NCBI RefSeq assembly: GCF_945859685.1 | Contig: NC_079148.1 | Span: forward strand, 123,275,621 to 123,339,620 | Length of the DNA stretch: 64,000 bases | Source of the DNA: Eupeodes corollae | Lineage: Eukaryota; Arthropoda; Insecta; Diptera; Syrphidae | Direction of reading: 5' to 3' | Shown here: in pieces, positions 23,330 to 34,216 of the stretch | Layout of the letters: every line of letters begins with the position of its first letter | Numbering within the stretch: the first letter of the stretch is position 1 | Notes under the pieces: generated by a model | What the model was told of the DNA's origin: nothing | Databases searched by the model: none | The model's input: the letters and a program-made list of their open reading frames with translations, nothing else | Made by a program: the position numbers and the translations under genes

Positions 23330-23920
23330 GAAGTGCGAAATCATTCATCATATTTGAGTCGGAAATCACTTTTTACCAACTTTAAGTAATGATTTGTTTA
23401 GGTTTTAATTTTTTATGAAAAAAACTGTCAATTAGGTTTTTCTCAAAATATTATCAAACGTCCAAAACATTATTCTTCGTTCTATAAAATTATTTTGGAT
23501 ATAAAATCTTTTTTTTTGTAAAATATTATAGGTGACGAATATTTTATTTGCAGTTTATTTGATAACAAAACAAAAAACCGTTAATTGGAATTTCGTATCA
23601 CGTTAAAATACATATATTTCAGGATACCCATAATTTGCACCTTTTCTTTAAATTATTATGGTAAAAAAATCACCCATTAAAATTGTTTGAGAATCCTTTC
23701 TGCATCTTTCTGAATTATTATCTGTATAAAAAAAATTATTTGAAGTCAATATCTCTACTGGTCCTTGAGCTATGGTCAACGAAAAACGTCGCGAAAGTAC
23801 GGACGTACGAACGTACGTACACACGCACGCACGCACAGACATCTCTCTAAAAATCTTTAATTTAAGACCTTAGAACCTCAAGAAATGTCAAAATTTTCAA
23901 ATCGACAAATCGGGCTTCTT

Positions 23921-24937
23921 ATTGAAAAGACGATAAACTTTTATCTGCTAAAAACCTTGATTTTCAAGTTTGACATCAATGGTAAAGGCTGTGGGGTCGA
24001 AGATAGATACAGACAGACGCACGCACAGAAGTAACAGATAGACTTTTTTTGATTTCTTTATTATCGTCTTGTCATGTTTCCGCTCAATTGGCACAATTTT
24101 TAAATATAAAATTTTGAATAGATTCAGTTTTGTTTTAACAGAAAAAGATAGTGTATATTTAAAAAAACAGATCAACTCTTCTCATTGTTTAAACCTTTTA
24201 GCTTAAGACAAAATTGATAACCACTCACTTAATTAAATAATTTCGGCTTGACTTCAAAATGCTATAAAATTAAATTGAATTCCGTAAAAATTGTTATACA
24301 TAAACTTGAAAATGAAAACGAACTTCTAAAAAATACTCCTAAAAATAGTTTCACGCTTCCAATATTATGAAAGAAAACATCTTGAAGTAAAAACATTGCA
24401 TACTTTTTGAAGTTCTTTCATAAACTAAAAACTAACCTATATTAGAAATATTTTGGAAGCTAATTTTCAAGAGTCCACTTAGGAAAAGTTAATAATACGG
24501 ATTAAAATTTAATAAAAAAGATAAAACTACTCAAAATGGAATTATAAAAATGTGTATGAAAATTCTTCATAATGAAGAAATTTAATTAAATGTTAAAATC
24601 TTAGACTTAAGTTTATAACACCTCTGTTAATTAATTCGACATCAAGCGAAATTTTATTTTGTAAACAAAATGTTATAAAGCTGCTCAAAATTCTCCACCT
24701 TCTGAAGAGGTTACAATTTTCCCCAAACTGTATAAGATTTTTCATAAGTTTTTGATTCTATATCTGTACTTAAATACTTTAGACCTTGACATTTTTCAAA
24801 CAAATACATTAAATTACACTTAAAGGAAAAGGGAAGTCAAACCATTTGAAATCAAAAAAACCTGACATGACATGTTTTATCGATCTTTCTTAATACCTTT
24901 ACCCAGTTATTTCTTAATCTAACTTTTCACTTCTTTT
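23921..24937. other. Intergenic, no gene recognised
   Basis: AT-rich. A segment at about 23980-24080 (GTGGGGTCGAAGATAGATAC, then GACAGACGCACGCACAG) resembles the dispersed repeat seen at 51515-51830. No coding frame is supported. Confidence 0.45.
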
Positions 24938-25072
24938 TAACTTCCCATAGGAAGTTATTGTAATGGGTCCGATTTGTCAAATTGAAAATTTTGACATTTC
25001 TCGACGTTTCAAGGTCCCTAGAGTCGAAATAAAAGATTTTTAGAAAGATGTCTGTGCGTGCGTGTGTACGTA

Positions 25073-25140
25073 CGTTTGTACGTCCGTACGTCCGTACGTC
25101 CGTATGTCCGTACGTCCGTACGTCCGTACGTCCGTACGTT
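25073..25140 (+). repeat. CGTACGTC octamer microsatellite inside family C
   Basis: About eight copies of an 8-bp unit, CGTACGTC, with one CGTATGTC variant, ending in TTCGCGACG. Six of the eight bases (CGTACG) are self-complementary. Other copies of family C carry one to three units at the same place. It gives repetitive VRTY-type frames on both strands that are not genes. Confidence 0.85.
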
Positions 25141-25589
25141 CGCGACGTTTTTTTCGTTGTCCATAGCTCAAGAACCAGAAGAGATATCGACTTCAAATAA
25201 ATTTTGTTATACAGATAATAAGGCAGAAAGATGCAGAAAGGGCTCTCAAGAAAATTGCGTGGGTGGTTTTTTTACTATAGCAGTTTGAAAAAATGGTGAA
25301 AATTTTGGTTAACCCTAAATATCTTACGAACCAAAAACGCTAAAGACTTGAATTAAATTTTATATAATAGATTGTAACGTGATACCAAACAGGTATATTT
25401 TTTGAAAAAAATCAATGTAACGGTTATTTTTTTAAATCAATAAAACTGAAAAAAAAATTTGTCACCTCCAAAATTTTACGACTGAAATATGATTTTATCT
25501 CTAAAACAATTTTGTGCAACGAAGAATAATGTTTTTGACATCTGATAAGATTTTGAGAAAAATCTAATTGACAGTTTTTTTTACAAAAA

Positions 25590-26720
25590 ATAAAAACCTA
25601 AAAAAAAAATTTATAAAAGTTGGTAAAAATTGATTTTCGACTCGAATATCTTTTCAAAACTTTGAGATATTGGCTTTAATTTACTTTTATCTTTCAAAAA
25701 ATTTTGTTGTCAACATACAATTAAAGTTTGAAAAAAATCGAATTGACAGTTTTTTTTACAAAAAATAAAAACCTAAACAAAAAATTTATAAAAGTTGGTA
25801 AAAATTGATTTTCGACTCAAATATCTTTTCAAAACTTTGAGATATTGGCTTTTATTTACTTTTATCTTTCAAAAAATCTTGTTGTCAACATTCAGTTAAA
25901 GTTTGAAAAAAATCGAATTGACAGTTTTTTTACATAAAATTAAAACCTAAAAAAAAAAAATTATAAAAGTTGGTAAAAATTGATTTTCAACTCAAATATC
26001 TTTTCAAAACTTTCAGATATTGGCTTTTATTTACTTTTATCTTTTAAAAAATCTTGTTGTCAACATTCAGTTAAAGTTTGAAAAAAATCGAATTGACAGT
26101 TTTTTTACAAAAAATAAAAACCTAAAAAAAAAAATTATAAAAGTTGGTAAAAATTGATTTTCGACTCAAATATCTTTTCAAAACTTTGAGATATTGGCTT
26201 TAATTATCTTTTATCTTTCAAAAAATCTTGTTGTCAACATACAATTAAAGTTTGAAAAAAATCGGATTGATAGTTTTCTTTACAAAAACTAAAAACCTAA
26301 AAAAAATAATTTATAAAAGTTGGTAAAAATTGATTTTTGATTCAAATATCTTTTCAAAACTTTGAGATATTGGCTTTAATTATCTTTTAACTTTCAAAAA
26401 ATCTTGTTGTCAACATACAATTAAAGTTTGAAAAAAATCGAATTGATAGTTTTTTTACAAAAAATAAAAACCTAAAAAAAATAATTTATAAAAGTTGGTA
26501 AAAATTGATTTTCGACTCAAATATCTTTTCAAAACTTTGAGATATTGGCTTTAATTTACTTTTATCTTTCAAAAAATCTTGCTGTCAACATTCAATTAAA
26601 GTTTGAAAAAAATCGAATTGAAAGTTTTTTTACAAAAAATAAAAACCTAAAAAAAATGTATAAAAGTTGGTAAAAATTGATTTTCGACTCAAATATCTCT
26701 TTAAAAATTTTAAGTATTGG
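25590..26720 (+). repeat. Tandem array of ~175-bp monomers
   Basis: The box GTTGGTAAAAATTGATTTTC recurs at about 25619, 25794, 25969, 26143, 26319, 26494 and 26666, giving spacings of 175, 175, 174, 176, 175 and 172 bp. Each monomer also carries AATATCTTTTCAAAACTTTG and GTTTGAAAAAAATCGAATTG. Neighbouring units differ at only a few positions, whereas monomers in other copies of the family are much more diverged. The array must have expanded or been homogenised recently within this copy. Confidence 0.92.
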
Positions 26721-27119
26721 CTTTAAAGTAATTTTATCTCATAAGAAATATTGTTGGTAAAATTTTTAAAAAATCGAATTGACAGTTTTTTTTTACAAAA
26801 AATAAAACTCTAAAATAAAACAATACCAAGTTTTACTTGGTAAAAATTTACTTTCGGCTCAAACAGCTTTTCAAAACTTAAAAATATTGGCTTGAAACTT
26901 ATTTTATTTCACAAAAAATATTGTTTTCGATATTCAGTAATTTTAATATAAAAATCCAACAGTCCGTTTTTTCATATAAAAAATAAAATCTACAAAAAGA
27001 GTACGCAAATTTGGTAAAAATTGATACGAGTACATAAAGACAAACTTTTAAGCAAGACAAATCGACAGACGGGATGGGAAGTTATCAGTGTGGGTCGCAT
27101 CCCAGCCTCTTTTTTTTTT

Positions 27120-29202
27120 AGTCATGACCTAAATTACTTCAATCCTTTATAATCGTCTGTCACTCTAGCAATTATAATCTAAGTGTTGAATGGAAAAGTT
27201 ATGACTTTTAATTACCTTTAATTCAAAAAGTGTTTCTTGTGGTCGATTATAAACTAACGAAACCAAAAACAAACAAACAAACACAAAAGCACAAAAGCAA
27301 AAGCAACAAAATCTAAAATAGCTATAATTGGACTTGAGAAGCAATAGTTTATTATTGTTTCGTGTTTAGTTGGCAGTTTTGCTTCTTTCAATCACCCCGC
27401 TCCCTCTGCTCCCCTGTATGATGATGAAGGGGTTTTTTTATTTTCCATTCCTATGACATTTTTGTCCTCGCCATTAAACCTTTCACCGAACGTAATCACT
27501 CGCAATTAAAAGCGCAAACCCCATTTGTTCCATATACTATAAAACAATTGAAAATTGAGGTCCTTTAGAGTGTTTTAAGGTAGAGGTATTCGTATTTGTG
27601 TGGCTGTAAGTCTGTGAATCAAAGAACTATAGTGGGCTAACTATACAACTACAACTAATCGTACCTAACCTATGGCACTTGGTTTGATATGGCTGGCTAC
27701 TTATAGAGAACCATATCCATATGTATGTAGGACCTTATACTAGGAGAATTATGCGGGCTTCAAATATATCTGTAAAGTGTTTATGTAGGTACATACATAC
27801 GAGTATGTATGTATGTGGTATAGGTACTGAGTAAAGGGCTTCCTAAGCCATCAAACAATCTGGTTGGAAATTTATCAAAATGTCACCAGCATGGATTCTC
27901 CCTTTCGTCCTTCTTACTCTATACAAAGAAGAATTGGCTGGCTGAAGGTGCAGAGACTTGAAGTTAAAACAAACAACATATAGTACCTACATACATAACC
28001 TAGGTTAGCTATATATACATGTTTGTTATGTAGGTATTCCTTTTCTACAAAATTTGTGGTATGAAATTGGAGGTCTGAGTTGGAGCTTAACTTGTTCATG
28101 TCGAGCTACCTACATATAGGGTGATATAGTGGTAGCGGAGTAATTTGGAGCTTTAAGTGGCTCACTTTGGCCCAAACGAAATACCACAAAACAACTTATG
28201 TACCGTCATACCAACATACAACTCACATCACATATAAAGTTGTAAAGGCGTATCTACAAGTCATATATCTAAAACTAGATAAATATGTTTGTACATATGT
28301 ATAAATAAACATAAACACACACATGTGGTTTGTGTGTGTGTGAAGACATTTTGGAGAAAATCAATTAGAAGTCCCTCTCCCTAAACAAGCCTTTGGCGGT
28401 GGTGGTCCTTGAAGAGTATTATATGGAGAGCTGAGTGCCAGGAAATGCAGTTCACGTGCTGCAAAGTTAACAATAAACAAGAACATTTCAAAATGGCTTG
28501 AGAGTTTGGTATAGAAACTTATAACCAAAAAATACAAAAACAAAAAATAGTGCACATATATATTTACAGGTGAGTATACATATATTGTGTACAACACGCG
28601 AATATTGTATTTTGTGCCCTATAACTTCTATGTTAAGGTACCTAACTTACCGTCATATGTGTGTATGCATGAATATGAGAAGGTTAAAACCATCTGAATA
28701 AAGTAGGGCGTGTAGTGTGAACTTCTTATCTGAGTACGCAGAACTTTTCAAAACAATCCATTTAAAGTTTGCTGTTGTAATTTAAATTGCTCAGCTGCAT
28801 CGGTAAATCTTAAATGAGCACACAACTAGCTACGTATGTAGGTATAAAGGGCTTATCGTAGATGTGCTGTATGGCATGAGCTGCAATGTCAGGATCGGAC
28901 GTCTTGCGTTGAGCTTTTTATGGGTATGAGTATGCTCTGGGTGCAATGGAATAAAGTAAGTATTTATATGGGTTTTGGTCTGGTGTCAGAGTCTAGATGC
29001 ATCTAGTAGAGGGATAAAATGCTTTTTGAATTAACATCACTTTCTTGTTCCGTAATTATAGTTGAGGTTTGTTTTTGTTTCGTTCTGTTTTTGTCTATAA
29101 TTTGCCTTATATTATGTTGTGTGTAGAATTAAATGTCACTGTCTAGCCCACAGAAAGAAAGTGTCCAAAATAATATAAAATTAATTACATTAATATGAAT
29201 TT
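27120..29202. other. Noncoding sequence with short CA/TACA repeats, no gene recognised
   Basis: Contains scattered TACATA and CACACA runs and a 10-bp perfect palindrome of ACATACATAC with GTATGTATGT (27791-27812). No frame, splice pattern or family repeat is supported. The composition is like fly intron or intergenic DNA. Confidence 0.45.
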
Positions 29203-30335
29203 AAAAAAAAGGGGCTGGGATGCGACCCACACTGATAACTTCCCATCCCGTCTGTCGATTTGTTTTGCTCCAAACTTTGTAAGTTTTCGTGTTTTGTCAC
29301 TTGAATTATTCTTAAAAAATTAAAAATTGCACAACAATATTTTGTATCTAATGAAATAGTTTGACTTTAAAATCTATTTTTGTAAACGAGATTTGTAGTC
29401 GAAAACCGATTTTTACCAATCGTGTACGTACGTTCGCGACGTTTTTTTCGTTGCCCATAGCTCAAGAACCAGAAGAGATATCGATTTCAAATGAATTTTA
29501 TGGTACAGATAATAAGGCAGAAAGATGCAAAAGGGCTCTCAAGAAAATTGCGTGGTTTGTTTTTTTACCATAGCAGTTTGAAAAAAAGGTCAACATTTTT
29601 GTTAACTCTAAATATCTTACGAACCAAAAACGCTAGAGACTTGAATTAAATTTTATATAATAAACTGTAACGTGATACCAAACAAGTCTATTTTTTGGAA
29701 AAATTCCATTTAACGTTTTTTTTTATAAAAGTTTTTGAAAAGATATTTGAATCGAAATTCTATTGTTACCAATTTTGAGTAATGTTTTTTTTACGTTTTT
29801 ATTTTTTATAAAAAAATTGTCGATTTGAATTTTCTCAAAATCTTACCAAATGTTAAAATCGTTTCTTTCCGTCAAAATAAAATTGTTTTGGAGTTTAAAT
29901 CAGTTTTTTTCGTAAAATTTTTGAGGTGAAACATTTTTTTTCTCAGTTTTGTTTTTAATTATAAAAAAAAACGTTAATTGGATTTTTTCCACAATTATAT
30001 TGGTTTAGTATTACGTTACAACATATAATTTAAAATTTAATTCAAGTCTCTAGCGTTTTTGGTTCAGAGATATTTTAGGTTAACTAAAATTTTAACCTTT
30101 TTTTTAAACCACCCACACAAATTTTTTGAAAGTCCTTTCTGCAGTTTTTTACATTATTATCTGTATAACAAAATCTATTTGAAGTCGATATCTTTTCTGG
30201 CTCTTGAGCTATGGGCGACGAAAAAAACCTCCCAAATTTACGTACACACGCACGCACAGACATCTTTCTTAAAATCTTTTATTTCGACTCTAGGGACCCT
30301 GAAACGTCGGAAAATGTCAAAATCAGAATAAGAAG
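29203..30335. repeat. Family C copy with an inverted middle segment
   Basis: A B end in reverse orientation (29203 to about 29420) is followed by a core segment in forward orientation (about 29421-29725, from the CGTACGTACGTTCGCGACG block to the GTGATACCAAACAAG box). Then comes sequence in reverse orientation again (about 29728-30335: monomer, core, CG-rich block, GACTCTAGGGACC). The forward and reverse cores form long imperfect inverted repeats (about 29430-29725 against 29960-30235). Confidence 0.8.
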
Positions 30336-30659
30336 ATCTTCAAAAAAAATTGTCTTGCCCATAATAAATTACAAACTTGCGTTGCTTAACATTGGCCCTA
30401 TCATTAAGTCTGACTGTAGAATAATGCCTTGACAAATTTAGCATTAATTTTAATATATTTCGCAGTCAAATCACACTGGAGCACCATAAGTAAGTATAGG
30501 CTGGTAAATAGTTTTGAATATAAAGATTTTTATTATGCATATCAAGATCAGATTAGCAGTTTTTGAACGGATATAAAATTTGTATTAAAATATTAAATTT
30601 TGTTAATCGTGTTGGCGATATGTTTGTCAAAATGCAGTTTCTAGTCAAGCTGGCAAAAC

Positions 30660-33600
30660 CACTATGTAAATTTTTTCATCTGTCCTAATACTCAGGTCTC
30701 GTTCCGAGCGGATGGAAAAATGCATTTGTCCAGCCTTTTCCCAAAAAACGGCGAATCTTCACCGTCCAATTACCGACCGATTGCACTTACATGCCTTCTT
30801 TTCAAGGTCATGGAAACGCTGATTAATTATCAGCTCAAGAAACATCTCGAAGATCAAAAGCATACTAATGACCGACAATACGGCTTTTGCAGTAATAGTT
30901 CCACTGGTGATCTCATCGTTCATCTCACCGAGCAGTGGAGCAAGGAAGATTATGGCACTTGATATTTCAAAAGCATTTGATAGAGTTTGGCATCAGGCTC
31001 TCTTATCGAAAATGCGTGCTTTCTATTTTGACGAAACCCTGATTCATTGGATTAGTAATTACCTTTCAAATCGTTCAATACAAGTTGTATTGGATGGATT
31101 CAAATCTGAAAACCATAAAATAAATGTTGGTGCAAGGGCGGATCCAGACTTTTCATCAGGGGGGGGGGGTCACACACTTAGATGAGTTTTTACTTACCGC
31201 TTAAAAATGTTCTCTAATGTTTTGTAAAGGATGCTAACAAAATTTAATAATTGCTAAAATGCCAACATTAGTTATCAAATTATTTACAACAATGCTATCC
31301 AGTAAGGTATGATCTTACTATTTAATTTGGATGACTCATATGAAAGCATTCCATGATTCCAACAGTTTTCTAAATATGCCATATTTAAGAGCTAAATACA
31401 ATAGCTTAGAGGGTTTTTGGTGCATTTCGCGCAGAAATTGTTTTGAAACGTTGCTTTTTTCCAAAAACAAAACACACTTTTCTTGTTTTCATGTCTATTA
31501 ATGCAAAGAACGCTGCAAAAATTTAAAAATCCAGAAAACGAGAGAGGATCTGATATGTAAAAAATGTCGGGCTTTTTTTGATGTAGTTTTTTCGAAATCA
31601 ATTTCAGGGAGTCTCTTATTACTCTCGTTATCAGTCTGCTTACTTTTATTTTGATCTTATAAAGGAGTCAATAAAACTTAAAAATTGTAGAGACAAAAAG
31701 GTTTGATTCTTGAATTCAAGGAAATAGCTGCATTTAAGTACATAATTTTTCTAAAAAAAATTAGATTAAAACAAAGCAAGGTAAGTAAACAAATAAGTTG
31801 GGAAGAAAGGTTTTGTAGTACTCACAAATTACACGTTTCAAAGCTTTATATCAATCGATATAAAACGTTTATTATGTTTTTTACTGAGCCATTAATTTAA
31901 CAAAAGTGTCACTTGATTTTTTTTTGGGACATTTGTATTATTAAAATTCGTGTTTGAATCTCAGTTCTAGAGCATCAAAGCAAATTTATTTAATTTTTTA
32001 AAATCTTTTGTATTCACAGAAAACCAATTTTGAAAGAAATGAAACGCACGACTGATTCGCTAGAACTTGATAATTTCTTCCGAAAATTCTGTTTAAAAAT
32101 ACTTCGTATATTTTAAGATTTAAAAATGCCATTTTATTTGTCAAAAAATCTAAATTAAAATATTCTTTTTCGAAAATCATTTTAAATTTTGTCTTAAAAA
32201 TATTTTTGGTATAAGTACTGAATAAAGAGCTTATAAATATATGAACGTTTTACATTCAAATTTCGTAAAAAAATGTTGTCCCCTTTCTGAGCTATCGAGT
32301 TTTGTAAACAAAATTAGTATTTTTTAAAAATAAAAAAAATACATTTTTGATCACAAAAAATCATCATCAATTTGATCATTGACAAGAACTTGCACAGAAA
32401 GAGAAGAATTTTGAAATCGGTCCATTAGTTCTTGAGAAAACTTAAAAACTAAATAAAGGTTTTATGAGGTGTTCCCTTCTGGAGCAATACGAAAATATGT
32501 TTTTCTTGTAGAAAAAAGCCAAACTAAGTACACAACATTTAGAGAAAGTTTTAGAAAAATCACATGTTTGCACCAAAAAATTTGTGTGGGGACTGCTGTT
32601 ATTTTTCGTATTAATAAAATGATAAAAACTCCTTACACTAATCAGCTGAAAATCTTAATTTCAATCAGCACAAATGTTTGGACTGTAGAGGCCAGGAAAG
32701 ACAGACAGACGGAAGGAATCGAGGTACACACTTTTTTCGACTTCTCTACCGCCGTAATGTCATATTTGATTAAAAGCTCTACTTCGAAATTGATTACTTA
32801 TGCAAAACTTGCCATATAGTTCCTATATGCCACAAGTAAAAATCCATTCAATCCCACTATCTATGTGTGTCAAAAAAGTTTATTAATAAAATTGAAGACT
32901 AGTTTAAGGAATTTATAGGCAACTTAATATAAAATTGATGATCTCTTATTCAAGGTTTTTATGAAAATAATTTAAAGCATGACTTAAGTTTTTCAAGTTC
33001 TAAATTGAGCGAAAATCAAAATTTGAGTTGTTTTTGACAGCAAACCACTTTTTGGTAAATGTCGTTAAATTACTAATTAATCTTTAAATGAAATATTTAC
33101 TTATACAACTTAACTGTATAAGCTTTTTGGCTCATATGACCCCCCCTCTGGATCTTCGTTTGGTCAAAAGTTGATGAATTTATGCTGTTTTTTTGGAATA
33201 AGGCTGAATATCCAATTCATATTATGTTCTTGGTCCAATCTACAGTCAAAAGTAGTACTAAATGTTGTTTTCATATACGAAAAATAAATAATTCAAAATA
33301 TAAAGGGGATCATATCCATTAACGCAATACGACTAGTTTTGAATTGAAGGGAATTCCTGCGAAAAAGCAAACAAATTATCTCCCAGGGGGGGTTATGACC
33401 CCTACGACCCCTCCCCCTTGGATCCGCCATTGTGTTGGTGTGCCCCAGGGCTCTGTTTTATCTCCAACACTCTTTCTCATTTTTATTAATGATCTCCTGT
33501 CTGTAACTAGTGCTGCAGTGGAACTGCAACGACAAAATATGATAAGTTCATTAAATTCTGATCTAAATAGCATTGTACAATGGCGAATAAAAAAGCGAGT

Positions 33601-34216
33601 TCAATTTAATGCTTCGAAAACCCAATGCTGTCTCGTATCGTTAAAGCGAGATATACCCCCCTTGCCATTATTATTAGATGGCACTTGCATCGAGGAGACT
33701 GAACATCTCGATATTCTCGGTATGTGTATCACTAACCACCTTTTGTGGAATGATCACTTACGTGATGTCGTCAAAAATGCCGCAAGATGTTTGGAATTTC
33801 TAAGGCGCTGCAAGAAGTTTTTCTCCCTTCTGATCTGGCTGCTATTTACAAGACTTATATATGTACGTCCAAATCTTGAGTATAACTCCAGAGCTGGTAC
33901 TCCTGCAATTTATTTAAACCTCTTGGACAGTATTGAACGTAGAGAATTTAGATTGATTGGTGAGAATACCATCGTAGGATCATTTACCTCGCTCGAACAT
34001 CGTCGTAAAGTTTCCTGTCTTACCCTCTTTTACCGTTATTTTAACGGTTTATGCTCTCGTGAAATAGCCAGTTGCATTCCTCCACTTAAACAGTTTAACC
34101 GTATTACTAGCGCTCCTAGGAATGTCATCCAGTATACCCTCGAGCCCAACTTCGGTCGTACCGTCAAGTATAGAGATTCGTTCTTTAACCGTACTACACG
34201 ATTGTGGAATTCCTGA
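30660..34216 (+). pseudogene. Reverse transcriptase of that LINE, active site deleted
   Basis: Segments: NYRPIALTCLLFKVMETLIN and, after a frameshift at about 30955, IMALDISKAFDRVWHQALLS before the hAT insertion. After it come GVPQGSVLSPTLFLIFIND and VELQRQNMISSLNSDL. Compared with the intact copy, about 95 bp between LLSVTS and AAVELQRQN are missing, exactly the segment that carries the FADD catalytic motif. The protein was dead before or independently of the hAT insertion. The long frame at 33344-34216 starts inside the hAT end and is a chance fusion. Confidence 0.88.
31125..33440 (+). mobile_element. Non-autonomous hAT-type DNA transposon with 8-bp target duplication
   Basis: The element is 31133-33432 (2.3 kb). 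The left end CAAGGGCGGATCCA and the reverse complement of the right end, CAATGGCGGATCCA, match at 13 of 14 positions as terminal inverted repeats. Perfect 8-bp target duplications TGTTGGTG lie at 31125-31132 and 33433-33440, the hAT hallmark. Runs of G or C follow each end. I see no transposase (no DDE/RNase H-like blocks, no BED finger), so it would depend on a helper. Inside, about 32370-32820 resembles the dispersed repeat at 51515-51830. Confidence 0.93.

Larger units (their letters stand above)
20962..23920 (-). repeat. Family C repeat copy, split by a LINE pair
   Basis: The B end (AAAAGAGGCTGAGATACGAC) begins at about 20962 and diverged monomers run to about 21533. After the LINE insertions the copy resumes at about 23330 (CATATTTGAGTCGGAAATCA). 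It proceeds through the core (TTATTATCTGTATAAAA, CTTGAGCTATGGTCAACGAA) and the ACGTACGAACGTACGT block to about 23920, where the A-end palindrome is lost. Confidence 0.85.
24938..27119 (+). repeat. Family C reference copy, complete, seven near-identical monomers
   Basis: The clearest full copy (2.18 kb). Order: A-end palindrome (TAACTTCCCATAGGAAGTTA, 8-bp arms, 4-base loop) at 24938; box TTGTCAAATTGAAAATTTTG; CG-rich octamer block at 25073-25140. Then a unique core with CCATAGCTCAAGAACCAGAA and ACGAACCAAAAACGCTA; then the tandem array; two diverged monomers; and the B end (GACAAATCGACAGACGGGAT ... CCCAGCCTCTTTTTTTTT). Both ends, read inward, contain TAACTTCCCAT followed by CGATTTGTC, with 21 bases between them at A and 9 at B. 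The ends are thus weak inverted repeats. No transposase, reverse transcriptase or other protein is encoded, so any mobility would depend on other elements. Confidence 0.92.

Noticed and set aside
24927..25288. Frames on both strands encoding VRTYVRTSVRP-like repeats
   Set aside because: They are translations of the CGTACGTC DNA repeat inside family C, occur on both strands and in several copies, and have no protein features.
25590..26720. Regularly spaced repeats considered as a CRISPR array
   Set aside because: The units are contiguous ~175-bp tandem monomers with no unique spacers, and the sequence is eukaryotic.
27791..27812. ACATACATAC/GTATGTATGT palindrome
   Set aside because: It arises from a TACA/TGTA microsatellite, common in fly noncoding DNA.
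30633..30649. TGCAGTTTCTAG-like similarity at 30633 and 34397 as a target duplication of the inserted LINE
   Set aside because: Both words belong to different codons of the older LINE (KLHF and KNCK regions); the reading restored across the junction shows they are not duplicates.
33344..34216. A 290-residue open frame that seems to start a new protein
   Set aside because: It begins inside the hAT right end and continues into LINE reverse transcriptase by chance; the active site is deleted, so it is not a fused gene.
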